Source of the DNA: DASUAO01 sp046484625
GTDB taxonomy: Bacteria; Actinomycetota; Acidimicrobiia; IMCC26256; PALSA-555
NCBI GenBank assembly: GCA_046484625.1
Contig: JAWOIO010000109.1
Coordinates: forward strand, 1-64,000
DNA: 64,000 bases
Direction: 5' to 3'
Shown here piece by piece: positions 1 through 8,244 of this stretch. A program made the position numbers and the translations under genes. Numbering within the stretch: the first letter of the stretch is position 1; each line of letters opens with the position of its first letter. The notes under the pieces are model-generated. The model was not told the DNA's origin, ran no database searches, and saw only the letters and a list, made by a program, of their open reading frames with translations.

Positions 1-237
1 GCCCGTGTCGGCCTCGCTGATCGTGCCGTCGAAGTCGAGGAAGACGGCGGTGCGCGTCAGATCGAGATCGTCCGGTCGCTCATCCGGCGCAGCCTAACGA
101 GGCGTCCTGGAGGGTCACGAGGCCCCGCAGGAGTGCCCACCTACGATCGCGCGATGGCCGATGCGGACGATCTCGATCTGACGCGCACCGCCGTCTTCCT
201 CGACTTCGACGGCACGATCAGCGAGGCCGACACGGGC
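1..237. repeat. Perfect 73-bp inverted repeat at window edge
   Basis: Bases 1-73 are the exact reverse complement of bases 165-237, with a 91-bp unrelated spacer. The right arm is codons 4-28 of the HAD phosphatase gene. The left arm would encode the same peptide leftwards, but it has an in-frame stop and no start codon just upstream. Perfect identity over a coding segment suggests a fold-back artefact at a contig end or a very recent inverted duplication. Confidence 0.9.
142..147 (+). promoter_or_regulatory. -10 hexamer TACGAT, leaderless start
   Basis: TACGAT is followed by 6 nt and then ATG at 154, so transcription should begin at or next to the start codon. This favours 154 over the GTG at 133. 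Confidence 0.55.
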
Positions 238-807
238 GTCTTCCTCATGGAGCGCTTCGGAGCTCCGGGCTGGCGTGAGATCGACGACGCGTACATCCGC
301 GGCGAGGTCGGAAGCCGGGTCACGCTCCTCGACGAGTGGGATCTGCTGCCGGACGACGAGGCCCTGCTGCGGGCAGCCGCCCGTGAGGTGCCACTCGACC
401 CGGGCGCAGCGCCGCTCGTCGACGCGCTCCGTGAGGCCGGCGCCGAGGTGACGATCGTGTCCGACGGGTTCGGCATCCGCGTCGACGAGGTCGCCGCCGA
501 GCTCGGGGTACGGGTGCTCACGAACCGCATCGACTGGACGACCGGCCGGCTCGAGTTCCCGAACGAGGACCGCTGCTGCGCGTGCTCCTCGTGTGGGACC
601 TGCAAGCAGGCGCCGATCAAGGACGCCGGGCACCGGGGGCTGACGACCGTGCTCGTGGGCGACGGCACCAGCGACCGCAAGGCGGCGCTGCTCGCCGACC
701 GGGTCTACGCGAAGGGTGCCCTGGCGGCATGGTGCGCCGCGAACGAGGTCGCGCACACGCCCTTCGCAACCCTCGCCGACGTCCACCACGACCTGCTCGG
801 CGGCTGA
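154..807 (+). CDS. HAD-IB family phosphatase, MtnX/SerB-like
   Basis: A predicted cytosolic phosphatase of the haloacid dehalogenase superfamily, 217 aa. The catalytic DxD motif (FLDFDGT, Asp17 and Asp19) opens the protein. Motif II (TIVSDG) lies near residue 108 and the acidic motif (VGDGTSDRKAA) near residue 168. This matches MtnX-like and phosphoserine-phosphatase-like enzymes, and the substrate cannot be read from sequence. A cysteine-rich stretch (CCACSSCGTC, near residues 142-151) could bind zinc, as in some MtnX-like members. The start was chosen from the TACGAT box six bases upstream. Codons 4-28 are duplicated in inverted orientation at bases 1-73. Confidence 0.8.
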   Translation: MADADDLDLTRTAVFLDFDGTISEADTGVFLMERFGAPGWREIDDAYIRGEVGSRVTLLDEWDLLPDDEALLRAAAREVPLDPGAAPLVDALREAGAEVTIVSDGFGIRVDEVAAELGVRVLTNRIDWTTGRLEFPNEDRCCACSSCGTCKQAPIKDAGHRGLTTVLVGDGTSDRKAALLADRVYAKGALAAWCAANEVAHTPFATLADVHHDLLGG

Positions 808-835
808 GCGCGGCCAGGGCCAGCACCTGACGCAT

Positions 836-883
836 CCGGGATCACGAACAGCCGGGATCACGAACAGCCGGGATCACGAACAG
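836..883. repeat. Tandem repeat, 3 x 16 bp
   Basis: Three perfect copies of ccgggatcacgaacag lie between the HAD phosphatase and the SCO6745-like gene, just before the ribosome-binding region of the latter. Regulatory array or neutral repeat cannot be decided. Confidence 0.9.
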
Positions 884-923
884 GAGGACCCGGACGTGGC
901 ACGCTGCGGGGGTCCCCCGAGGA

Positions 924-1787
924 GTGCCCGATGATCCCGACATCATGATGGATGACGACCGCCTCGCCGAGGTCACCCGCCGGCTGCGAGCCCGCGCCGA
1001 CGGCATCCTGGCCGCCGCCTGGTTCATGCCCGAGGCCCGCGACGGCTTCCCCGGGATCGATCTCCCGCCGGCCGCGGCCGGGCTCGCGAGCCGAGCCGCC
1101 TGCCTCGGAGCGGTCCGCGGGGAGGCCGTCGCCGCGTTGTTCGCGCCGATCAACCCGGCGCGCGTGGCCGCGGCGCTCGACGCGGCGTGGGAGGTCACCA
1201 CGCCGGACGAGCTCCTCGAGGCCCGTCTCACCGCGGCGACCGGCTACCTCGCCGACCGGCTCGGCCCCGAGCCCGACGGCATCGACCGGGCGCTCGAGCT
1301 GCTGGTCCCCGCGTCGATCGCGACGCCGGCCGAGGGGCACCCGGTCTACGCGGGCCTGCGCGCCATCGGCTTCCCCGGCTCGCCCCTCGGTGACCTGTGG
1401 CGGGCCTGCGATCTCGTGCGGGAGCGTCGCGGCGACTCGCACCGCAACGCGTGGGTGTCGGCGGGGTTCGACCCGGTCGAGATCAACGTGCTCACCGAGC
1501 TGTGGCGTGGTGTTCCCGTCGGGTCGGTCACGACCAACCAGATGGGCTGGACCAACGACGACTGCCTGGGCGCGCTGCGTCGACTCGCCGCCGCCGGCCT
1601 GGTCGACGAGGACGTGCTCACCGACGAGGGCCGGGCCGCCCGCGACGAGATCGAGGCCGTCACCGACCGCCAGGAGCGCGTGCTCGCGGAGGTGCTCGCG
1701 GGCGACGCCGATGAGCTGCTCGAGATCCTCACCCCCTGGGCGCGGGCTGCAGTGGCGCCCGTCGAATCTGCGGACGAGGCCGGATAG
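924..1787 (+). CDS. SCO6745 family protein (HTH-like, actinobacterial)
   Basis: A 287-aa protein resembling the actinobacterial SCO6745 family. These proteins have an N-terminal helical region and a C-terminal MarR-like winged helix; their role is not established. The C-terminal part contains the expected pattern (WTNDDCLGALRRLAAAGLV then EGRAARDEIE, near residues 207-250), typical of a winged-helix recognition segment. No enzyme motif is visible. The start is uncertain: GTG 924 follows a GAGGA stretch, and ATG 945 or 948 are alternatives. It ends 4 nt before rnhB, so the two are probably cotranscribed. Confidence 0.7.
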   Translation: MPDDPDIMMDDDRLAEVTRRLRARADGILAAAWFMPEARDGFPGIDLPPAAAGLASRAACLGAVRGEAVAALFAPINPARVAAALDAAWEVTTPDELLEARLTAATGYLADRLGPEPDGIDRALELLVPASIATPAEGHPVYAGLRAIGFPGSPLGDLWRACDLVRERRGDSHRNAWVSAGFDPVEINVLTELWRGVPVGSVTTNQMGWTNDDCLGALRRLAAAGLVDEDVLTDEGRAARDEIEAVTDRQERVLAEVLAGDADELLEILTPWARAAVAPVESADEAG

Positions 1788-1791
1788 CGCC

Positions 1792-2448
1792 GTGGCTGCC
1801 CCGACCCTCCGCCTCGAACGCCGCTGCTGGAAGGCGGGGGAGCGGGTCGTCGTCGGGATCGACGAGGTGGGTCGCGGCTCGTGGGCCGGCCCGGTGACGG
1901 TCGCGGCTGTCGTGCCCGCCCCCGAGCACCTGAAGGGTGTGCGCGACTCGAAGCAGCTCACGCGTGCGGAGCGCACGGTCGTCGCTGCGGACGTCCGCGA
2001 CTGGGCCGTCGCGGTCGGGGTCGGCCACGCGTCCCACGACGAGTGCGATGCGCTCGGGATGACTGCGGCGCAGCGCGTCGCCGCTCATCGGGCGCTGGCC
2101 CAGCTGGCCGACCAGGGGTACGAGCCCGATCGTGTGATCCTCGACGGCAACCACGACTACCTCGCGATCGGTGACCGTGTCACCACCGTGGTGAAGGGGG
2201 ACGCATCGGTCCTCGCCGTTGCCGCGGCCTCGTGCGTCGCGAAGGTCGCGCGGGACACGCTCATGATCGAAGAGGCCGCGAGCTTCCCGCCCTACGACTT
2301 CGAGTCGAATGTCGGGTACCCGGCTCCGGTGCACAAGGCGGCCCTCGCCGGGTACGGCCCCAGCTCGATCCATCGCCGTTCGTGGATCTTCATGGACTCG
2401 TTGTGCTGGCGTGGACTCCCACCGGCTGCGGGTCGGCTCTTCAGCTGA
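1792..2448 (+). CDS. rnhB: Ribonuclease HII
   Basis: RNase HII (218 aa) cleaves the RNA strand of RNA:DNA hybrids and starts removal of single ribonucleotides from DNA. The active-site signature GIDEVGRGSWAGPV lies at residues about 22-35 and supplies the first Asp-Glu pair. The next conserved acid is in RDSKQL near residue 54, another in ILDGNHD near 118, and the family C-terminal motif GYGPSSIHRRSW near 190. The same frame stays open for 280 codons upstream, but that stretch only shadows the SCO6745-like gene. GTG 1792 fits family length and lies 4 nt after the previous stop. Confidence 0.93.
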   Translation: MAAPTLRLERRCWKAGERVVVGIDEVGRGSWAGPVTVAAVVPAPEHLKGVRDSKQLTRAERTVVAADVRDWAVAVGVGHASHDECDALGMTAAQRVAAHRALAQLADQGYEPDRVILDGNHDYLAIGDRVTTVVKGDASVLAVAAASCVAKVARDTLMIEEAASFPPYDFESNVGYPAPVHKAALAGYGPSSIHRRSWIFMDSLCWRGLPPAAGRLFS

Positions 2449-2505
2449 TCGCGCCGTACCATGCGAGGCCCCGGTGCCCCGGGGCCCCGACCGAAGAGGA
2501 GCAAC

Positions 2506-3072
2506 ATGGCCGTCGACCTTCCCGAGGTGCACGCAGCTGCACTCGACCACACCCGCCGAGCCGTCGCCGGCATCGGCGACGAGCAGTGGCACCTCGACAC
2601 GCCGTGTGCGGAATGGGATGTCCTGGCGCTGCTCCAGCACGTGGTGAGTGGCAACCTCTGGGTCCCCGAGCTCACGGCCGGGCGCACGATCGAGGAGGTC
2701 GGCGACGCGCTCGACGGCGACGTCCTCGGCAACGACCCGCTCGCCGCGTACGACGCGTCCGCCGCCGGCGCGGCCGCCGCCTTCCGGGCCGATGGCGCGA
2801 TGGACGCACCGGTCGCGGTGTCGTACGGGCCGGTCCCCGGGTCGGTCTACTGCGGGCATCGCTTCATCGACGTCCTCATCCACGGGTGGGACCTCGCCTA
2901 CGCGACCCGCCAGGACACGAACCTCCCCGAGGAGCTGGTCGAGGCCTGCTGGGAGGTCGTCGAGCCCCAGCGCGAGCTGCTGCAGGGCAGCGGCATGTTC
3001 GGCGAGGTCCCGATCCCCGAGGGCGGCGATCGCCAGGCGACCCTGCTCGCGGTCCTCGGCCGCAGCGAATGA
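2506..3072 (+). CDS. TIGR03086 family (DinB/mycothiol-dependent isomerase-like) protein
   Basis: A 188-aa member of the actinobacterial TIGR03086 family, related to the metal-binding four-helix DinB/maleylpyruvate isomerase N-terminal fold. Visible landmarks are TPCAEWDVLALLQHV near residues 31-45, whose His is the usual first metal ligand, and HRFIDVLIHGWDLAYAT near 125-141, with the second His pair. The fold binds a divalent metal and some relatives use mycothiol; the reaction here is unknown. The start ATG follows a clear Shine-Dalgarno (gaagaggagc). It lies 57 nt after rnhB on the same strand. Confidence 0.75.
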   Translation: MAVDLPEVHAAALDHTRRAVAGIGDEQWHLDTPCAEWDVLALLQHVVSGNLWVPELTAGRTIEEVGDALDGDVLGNDPLAAYDASAAGAAAAFRADGAMDAPVAVSYGPVPGSVYCGHRFIDVLIHGWDLAYATRQDTNLPEELVEACWEVVEPQRELLQGSGMFGEVPIPEGGDRQATLLAVLGRSE

Positions 3073-3077
3073 CGCAA

Positions 3078-3083
3078 TAGGCT
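3078..3083 (+). promoter_or_regulatory. -10 hexamer TAGGCT, near-leaderless
   Basis: TAGGCT is followed by 8 nt and ATG 3092, consistent with a leaderless or very short-leader transcript for the Nfu-like gene. Confidence 0.5.
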
Positions 3084-3091
3084 CGCTCGCC

Positions 3092-3457
3092 ATGGGTCAG
3101 GAGATCACCGTCACCTCGCGTCCGGGAGCGTCCCCGGCGATCCGGATGTTCGCGTGCAACCGCTCTCTCACCGGGATGGCGATCGAGTCCTACGCCTCGA
3201 TCGCCGACGCCGGCGGCAGCCGGGCGCCCGACGTGCTCGCGAAGCGGCTCTTCGACCTCGGTGCGACGCGGGTCACCGTGTACTCGAGCGACGTGACGGT
3301 CGAGGCACCCGAGTCGGCGTGGGCCGCGCTCGAGCCGAAGGTGGAGGAGACCATCCACCGCCTCTTCGGCTTCTACGGCGACGACGCCGGCTGGTCCGAC
3401 GACAACCTGCGGGCGATGGGCGTGGAGCCCCTCCCGCGCCCGGAGCCGTCGGCCTAG
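3092..3457 (+). CDS. Small protein with Nfu/NifU N-terminal-like domain
   Basis: A 121-aa protein. Its middle (AKRLFDLGATRVTVYSSDVT, then the WAALEPKVEETIHRLFGFY stretch near residues 76-95) matches the pattern of the Nfu/NifU N-terminal domain. In Fe-S scaffold proteins that domain precedes the cysteine-bearing NifU C-terminal domain. The C-terminal domain and its CxxC are absent, so this is a stand-alone domain and Fe-S cluster transfer is not supported. Similar solo proteins occur in actinobacteria without known function. The gene ends 28 nt before the LexA box of imuA'. Confidence 0.55.
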   Translation: MGQEITVTSRPGASPAIRMFACNRSLTGMAIESYASIADAGGSRAPDVLAKRLFDLGATRVTVYSSDVTVEAPESAWAALEPKVEETIHRLFGFYGDDAGWSDDNLRAMGVEPLPRPEPSA

Positions 3458-3481
3458 CGAGGACCCGCGATCCCGTCTTGC

Positions 3482-3503
3482 GTACCGAACATATGTTCGG
3501 TAC
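3482..3503. promoter_or_regulatory. LexA (SOS) box of imuA'-imuB
   Basis: A perfect 22-bp palindrome (gtaccgaacatatgttcggtac) contains CGAACATATGTTCG, the actinobacterial LexA operator core CGAAC-N4-GTTCG. It ends 9 nt before the GTG start of imuA', so LexA binding would block transcription initiation. Confidence 0.93.
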
Positions 3504-3512
3504 AACGGAGAG

Positions 3513-4214
3513 GTGACCGCAGCACTTCCCCAGTCCGGTCAGCCCCAGCCCGGTCAGGCGCGGCGTGACCCCGAGGCCCGGGCCCGGTTGCGGGCGGTGG
3601 CCGAGCAGGCCCGCCCACTGACCCTCGCCCGGAGCCGCACGTTCCCCGTCCCCGGTCCGCTGGGCGAGCTCCTCCCCGGAGGGGGGCTGCGGCGGGGCGC
3701 CGTGGTCGGGGTCGGCGGCACACCGGGCGCCGGGGCCACCTCGGTGGCGTTCGCGCTCGCCGCCGCGGCGACGACCGCAGGGGAGTGGGCGGCGGCGATC
3801 GACCTCACCGGCACGTTGGGGGCCGAGGCCGCGGCGGCCGCGGGGGTCGCGCTCGAACGGTTCCCGGTGGTGCGCCTGGCCCACGGTCCCGCGTCGCGCT
3901 GGGCCACGGTGGTGGCCGCACTCCTCGACGGCGTGGGTCTCGTGCTCGCCGAGGTCCCGCCGCACGCGCGCGCGGGCGACGCCCGCCGGCTCGTGGCGCG
4001 GGCGCGGGAACGGGGGAGCGTCCTCGTCGTGCTCGGGGACCGGTGGCCGGGGAGCACCGCGGTGACGCTCGTCGCCGAGGGTGGACCCTGGTCGGAGGCC
4101 GAGGGAGAGGAGGACCGGGTCGCGGTGCTCCCCGTCCGCACGGTGCAGGTGCAGGTCGCGGGGCGGGGGGACGCGGCCCGGGTGCGCCACGGTGCGCTCG
4201 CGGCCGGTGCCTGA
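3513..4214 (+). CDS. imuA': ImuA' (RecA-like mutasome accessory protein)
   Basis: A 233-aa RecA-fold accessory factor of the ImuA'-ImuB-DnaE2 mutasome, which carries out error-prone translesion synthesis after DNA damage. The N-terminal region has the family pattern FPVPGPLGELLPGGGLRRG near residues 43-61. The Walker A position reads GTPGAGATS (near 69-77), with Ala where the catalytic Lys would be, so ATP hydrolysis is probably lost, as in other ImuA' proteins. The GTG start follows ggagag and lies directly behind a perfect LexA box. It overlaps imuB by 8 nt, so the two form an SOS-induced operon. Confidence 0.88.
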   Translation: MTAALPQSGQPQPGQARRDPEARARLRAVAEQARPLTLARSRTFPVPGPLGELLPGGGLRRGAVVGVGGTPGAGATSVAFALAAAATTAGEWAAAIDLTGTLGAEAAAAAGVALERFPVVRLAHGPASRWATVVAALLDGVGLVLAEVPPHARAGDARRLVARARERGSVLVVLGDRWPGSTAVTLVAEGGPWSEAEGEEDRVAVLPVRTVQVQVAGRGDAARVRHGALAAGA

Positions 4215-5859
4215 GCGCACACTCGCGCTGTGGTGCCCGGCGTGGTCGGTCACCACCGCCCGTCGGGAGGACCCCGCGCTGGTGGGGGCGCCGGTCGCGG
4301 TGGTCGAGCGCGGCGCACGGGGGCAGCTCGTGCGCGCGGTGTCGGCCGAGGCGCGCGACGAGAGCGTGACCGTCGGGCTGCGCCGGCGCGAGGCCGAGGC
4401 GCGCTGTGCCGGCTTGGTGGTCGTCGACCGCGACCCGGCCGCGGAGGCGCGGGCGTTCGAGGTCGTCGCGCGCGCGACCGAGCCGATCACTCCCGCGGTG
4501 GTCCTCGAACGACCGGGCGTGCTCACGTTCCCCACCCGAGGCCCGTCGCGCTACTTCGGTGGCGACGACGCGCTGGCGACGCGCGTGCTCGCCATTGTCA
4601 CGGAGGCGGGGGTGGACGACGCGCGCGTCGGCATCGCCGACGGCGGCTTCGCGTCCCGGCTCGCGACCCGGCGTGCGGCGCGCGACCAGAGTGCGGGGAC
4701 GCTCGTCGTTCCCGCCGGCGGCTCGGCCGAGTTCCTCGCGCCGTGGCCGGTCGCGGTGCTGCGCGGTGTGCTCGGGACCGAGACCGAGGGGGACGCGTTC
4801 GTGAGCCTGCTCGTGCGGCTCGGGCTGCGCACGCTCGGCGACTTCGCCGCGCTCCCCGCACCGTCGGTCCTCGCGCGCTTCGGGGCCGGCGGTGCACGCG
4901 CGCATCGCCTCGCGTGCGGGCTCGAGGAGCACGCCGCGCCCCCGATGCCACCCCCGCCCGAGCTGGCCGAGACCTGCGAGCTCGACCCGCCCGCGACGCG
5001 CGTCGACGAGGTCGCCTTCGCGGCCAAGGGGCTCGCCGACCGGCTCTTCGACCGGCTCGAGCTGCTGGGCCTCTCCTGCTCGCAGGTGGTGGTGGAGGCC
5101 GAGACCGAGCACGGCGAGCGCCACGCCCGCTGCTGGCGGCACGAGGGCGGGCTCACCGCGGCATCGCTCGTCACCCGGGTCCGCTGGCAGCTCGACGCGT
5201 GGCTCACCGGCAGGTCCCCGGAGGGGCCCCAGGGAGAAGCGGAGGTAGAGGAGGCGACCGCGGGGCTCACCTTCCTGCGGATCGCCCCCGACCGGGTGGT
5301 GCCGGCGACCGGTCGACAGCTCGGACTGTGGGGTGGCGACGCGGCGAGCGCCGACCGGGCCGAGCGGGTGCTCGCCCGGATCCAGGGGATGCTCGGTCAC
5401 GAGGCGGTGGCGACCGCGGTGGTGGTCGGTGGCCGGGCGCCGGTCGAGCGCATCCGATGGGTCCCGTGGGGCGAGCCTCGTGACGCGCCGGGCGCGTCGG
5501 GCGCCGACGCCGCGCCCTGGCCCGGTGCCGTCCCCGGGCCGCCCCCGGCGCGGGTGCACCCCGAGCCGGTGCCCGCCGAGCTGCTCGACGCCGACGGTGC
5601 CGACGTGCGGGTCTCGGGCCGAGGGGAGGCGACCGCGGAGCCCGCGTGGCTGCGCTGCGCGCTCCTGCCCGGAGGTGGCGGTCGGGTGCTCATGAGCACC
5701 GGGCCCTGGGCCCACGACCTGCGCTGGTGGGACCGGCTCACCTGCCGGCGCCGGGTGCTCTGGCACGTGGTGGTGGCAACGCCCGACGAGTCCGGCCCGG
5801 TCGCATGCCTGGCCTCGTTGGAGGGCGGTCGGGCCGCCGTCGAGGCCGTCTACGACTGA
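4207..5859 (+). CDS. imuB: ImuB (inactive Y-family polymerase-like mutasome hub)
   Basis: ImuB (550 aa) has a Y-family polymerase fold but no polymerase activity; it docks DnaE2 on the beta clamp during SOS mutagenesis. The first catalytic region reads TLALWCPAWSV where active Y-family enzymes have an acidic FxDxD-type motif, so the catalytic acids are missing as expected. A typical clamp-binding motif, RQLGLWGG, lies near residue 373. The C-terminal region (tryptophan-rich, WWDRLTCRRRVLWHVVV near 508-524) matches the ImuB tail. GTG 4207 inside the end of imuA' is the natural start. Confidence 0.9.
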   Translation: MPERTLALWCPAWSVTTARREDPALVGAPVAVVERGARGQLVRAVSAEARDESVTVGLRRREAEARCAGLVVVDRDPAAEARAFEVVARATEPITPAVVLERPGVLTFPTRGPSRYFGGDDALATRVLAIVTEAGVDDARVGIADGGFASRLATRRAARDQSAGTLVVPAGGSAEFLAPWPVAVLRGVLGTETEGDAFVSLLVRLGLRTLGDFAALPAPSVLARFGAGGARAHRLACGLEEHAAPPMPPPPELAETCELDPPATRVDEVAFAAKGLADRLFDRLELLGLSCSQVVVEAETEHGERHARCWRHEGGLTAASLVTRVRWQLDAWLTGRSPEGPQGEAEVEEATAGLTFLRIAPDRVVPATGRQLGLWGGDAASADRAERVLARIQGMLGHEAVATAVVVGGRAPVERIRWVPWGEPRDAPGASGADAAPWPGAVPGPPPARVHPEPVPAELLDADGADVRVSGRGEATAEPAWLRCALLPGGGGRVLMSTGPWAHDLRWWDRLTCRRRVLWHVVVATPDESGPVACLASLEGGRAAVEAVYD

Positions 5860-5904
5860 ACGCGCCGTGACGCGCGGCACGACGCACCGGGCTCCGAACG
5901 CGTC

Positions 5905-5910
5905 GATACT
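5905..5910 (+). promoter_or_regulatory. -10 hexamer GATACT, leaderless start
   Basis: GATACT plus 6 nt precedes ATG 5917 of the DUF4097 gene. Confidence 0.45.
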
Positions 5911-5916
5911 GGTGAG

Positions 5917-6612
5917 ATGTCGAAGCCTGCACCGGTCGTAGTCGATGCCGACGCTCCGCTGCGCGTCTCCTCGCGGTCGGGGTCGGTCACGATCACGGCC
6001 GAGGACCGGCCCGACGTGCTCGTCGAGCGCGGTCCCGATGCCGTCGCATCACGCGACGGGGGGATCGAGATCAAGGGGAAGTCCGGTTCGGTGTCCGTGC
6101 GCTGCCCGAGCGGGTGCGACGTCGTCGTCGGGACCGGGTCCGGGTCGGTCACGCTCCATGGCGTCCTCGGCGACACCCGCGTGACCACCGGCAGTGGGAG
6201 TGTCACCGTCGAGCGCGCCGAGCGCATCGACGCCCGGACCGGCTCGGGCAGCGTGTCGATCGACGAGTGCGACGGCGACTGCCGCGCCCAGACCGGGAAC
6301 GGCACGGTCCGGGTGGGCCGGGCCGCGTCGGTCGAGCTGTCGACAGGTTCGGGATCGATCGATGCCGACGAGGTCGGCGCGGCGCGCGTCCGCGTGGGGA
6401 GCGGCTCGGTCTCCGTCGGTCTGCGCGACGGTGGCGAGGCCGCGGTGGACACCGGGTCTGGCAATGTCACCGTGGTGGTGGCCGCAGGATGTTGCCCGAC
6501 CACCGAGCTGCACACGAAGCGCGGCACCGTGCAGTGCGACTGCGCCCCGGGGACCGACGGTGCCATCCGCGTGCGCACGGGGAGCGGCAACATCACGGTC
6601 GAGGAGCGGTGA
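5917..6612 (+). CDS. DUF4097-like beta-strand repeat protein
   Basis: A 231-aa protein made of short repeats carrying the motif [T/S]GSGSV or TGSGNV about every 18-20 residues (for example SRSGSVTI, GTGSGSVTL, TTGSGSVTV, RTGSGSVSI, STGSGSI and GSGNITV at the end). This is typical of DUF4097/adhesin-like beta-helical proteins. There is no signal peptide or membrane segment, so it is predicted cytosolic. The function is unknown. It overlaps the next gene, a nucleotidyl cyclase, by GTGA, so the two are translationally coupled and may act together. Confidence 0.8.
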   Translation: MSKPAPVVVDADAPLRVSSRSGSVTITAEDRPDVLVERGPDAVASRDGGIEIKGKSGSVSVRCPSGCDVVVGTGSGSVTLHGVLGDTRVTTGSGSVTVERAERIDARTGSGSVSIDECDGDCRAQTGNGTVRVGRAASVELSTGSGSIDADEVGAARVRVGSGSVSVGLRDGGEAAVDTGSGNVTVVVAAGCCPTTELHTKRGTVQCDCAPGTDGAIRVRTGSGNITVEER

Positions 6613-7136
6613 GCGGCGCTGTCGCTCCGGGCGCCATCGTCTTCACCGACATCGTCGGCTTCACCGAGTTCACTGCGCAGCAGGGCGACACGGAGGCCCT
6701 GGCGATGCTCGACCGCCAGGATCGGCTCGTCCGTTCGGCGCTCCCCGATCGCGCCCGCATCGTCAAGGAGCTCGGCGACGGCCTCCTGCTCTGGTTCCCG
6801 GAGGCGGGCCCGGCGCTCGCGGTGTGTCTGGGCCTCCTCGACTGCTTCGTCGACGTTCCCGCCGACACCCCGCCGCTCTGGGTGCGGATGGGGATGCACT
6901 GGGGCTGTCCGACGCCGCGCGGTGACGACCTCGTCGGGCACGCGGTGAACCTCACCGCTCGCATCGTCGACGTCGCCGGGCCGGGCGAGCTCCTGGTCTC
7001 GGAGGAGGCCCGCGTCGCGGCCGACTCCGGCGGCGACGCAGTCGCGTTCGACGAGCTGGGGCCGGTCGTGATGCGCGGGATCCCCGATCCCGTGCCGCTC
7101 TACCGCGCGTCGCGGATGGTGCCGTCCAACACCTGA
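6609..7136 (+). CDS. Class III adenylate/guanylate cyclase, catalytic domain only
   Basis: A 175-aa stand-alone cyclase homology domain, predicted to make cAMP or cGMP in the cytosol as a dimer. It has the metal-binding motif AIVFTDIVGFTEFT near residues 9-22, the central KELGDGLLLWFPEA near 54-67 and the substrate-binding helix GHAVNLTARIVDVA near 111-124. Length equals the catalytic core, with no membrane or regulatory domain. GTG 6609 overlaps the DUF4097 stop codon (GTGA), giving operon coupling. Nucleotide specificity is not assignable by eye. Confidence 0.85.
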   Translation: MSGAVAPGAIVFTDIVGFTEFTAQQGDTEALAMLDRQDRLVRSALPDRARIVKELGDGLLLWFPEAGPALAVCLGLLDCFVDVPADTPPLWVRMGMHWGCPTPRGDDLVGHAVNLTARIVDVAGPGELLVSEEARVAADSGGDAVAFDELGPVVMRGIPDPVPLYRASRMVPSNT

Positions 7137-7143
7137 CGCCCGG

Positions 7144-8208
7144 CTATCCGACCAAGCGGTAGAAGCGCCAGAAGTCGTGCTCGATCGGGAGCACCTCGAC
7201 CTCGGCGTACCCGGCTTCGTGCGCGTAGCGCCGGAACGTGGGGGCGCGCATGATCGTGCCGGTGCCGGCGGCCGGGGGATCGGTCATTGCGCACGGCAGG
7301 CAATGGACGGCGCTGAAGCCCCATTGGAACCGCTCCATGTCGTCGACATCGAGGGTGAACTCGTCGGCGACCCGCTCGTCGGCGACCACGACCGCACCGC
7401 CGTCGGCACGCAGCGTGCGCATCGCGCGGAGCGCACCCACGGGGTCGCACATGTCGTGGATGGTCTCGAACGCGCACACGAGGTCGAAGGAGTCGGCAAG
7501 TCCCGGATCGGCCGCATCCCGTGCCTCGAAGGTCACGCGATCCGCGACACCACGCGCCGCGGCGTTCTCCCGGGCAGTCTCGATCGATGCGTCGTCGAGG
7601 TCGAGGCCGACGACCCGGGCGTTGGGGTAGGCCTCGGCGATCGCGATCGTCGACCATCCCGATCCGCATCCGACGTCGGCGACACGTGCGGGCGGATCGG
7701 CGCGGAGCCGGTCGTCGACATCGGTGATCGAGGGGAACCAGTCGGTCCCCAGCTGGTTCAGGAACATCGGCCGGTTCAGGAGCGCGATCGCCTCGCGGAT
7801 GTCGGCACCGTAGGACTCGTACGGGACCCCGCCACCGGTGCGAAACGCGTCCAAGACCTCCGGCATCGCCTTCGCGATCCCCATGAGGGCGCGGCCTGCA
7901 GGCGCGAAGTAGGCGAGGCTCGTGTCGTCGAGCAGGACCTCGGCGTGCCCGTCGGGGAGGACGAACCGGCCGTCGTCGCCGAGCTCCAGAAAGCCGGCGA
8001 CGGCCTGCTGTTGCAGCCACTCCCGCGCGTAGCGCTCGTGGATCCCGGCCGCGCTCGCCAGGCCTGCCGGATCGAGCGGGCCGTCGTCGGCGAGCGCCCG
8101 ATACAGGCCGAGCCGGTCACCGAGGTAGACGTTGGCGAACCTCCGTGCTCGTGCTGCCCGGACGGGATCATACGAGGCCGAGGCCCGAGCACGCACGAGC
8201 CGAGGCAT
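7144..8208 (-). CDS. Class I SAM-dependent methyltransferase with N-terminal winged helix
   Basis: A 354-aa methyltransferase. The N-terminal part (FANVYLGDRLGLYRALA, then AGIHERYAREWLQQQAVAGF) is the dimerisation/winged-helix domain common in O-methyltransferase-like proteins. The SAM-binding motif I is ADVGCGSGWSTIAIAEAYP near residues 175-193, with an acidic loop (GLDLDDASIETARENA) after it. The acceptor is unknown. It is divergent from the exported hydrolase gene, and the two starts are 36 nt apart. The open frame continues far upstream across that gene, but only as its shadow; the ATG at 8208 fits the family. Confidence 0.82.
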   Translation of the reverse strand: MPRLVRARASASYDPVRAARARRFANVYLGDRLGLYRALADDGPLDPAGLASAAGIHERYAREWLQQQAVAGFLELGDDGRFVLPDGHAEVLLDDTSLAYFAPAGRALMGIAKAMPEVLDAFRTGGGVPYESYGADIREAIALLNRPMFLNQLGTDWFPSITDVDDRLRADPPARVADVGCGSGWSTIAIAEAYPNARVVGLDLDDASIETARENAAARGVADRVTFEARDAADPGLADSFDLVCAFETIHDMCDPVGALRAMRTLRADGGAVVVADERVADEFTLDVDDMERFQWGFSAVHCLPCAMTDPPAAGTGTIMRAPTFRRYAHEAGYAEVEVLPIEHDFWRFYRLVG

Positions 8209-8244
8209 ACTGTCGGCCGCAGCGTCGTTGAGAAAGGTCCTGGT

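Noticed and set aside
952..1791. Long N-terminal extension that would fuse 280 residues to RNase HII
   Set aside because: It is the out-of-frame shadow of the SCO6745-like gene, is Arg/Pro/Ser-rich, and RNase HII has its own GTG at family length.
4598..5741. Long minus-strand open frames across imuB and many other genes
   Set aside because: They follow the third-position GC bias of the real gene on the other strand, are Arg/Pro/Ser-rich and lack domain patterns.
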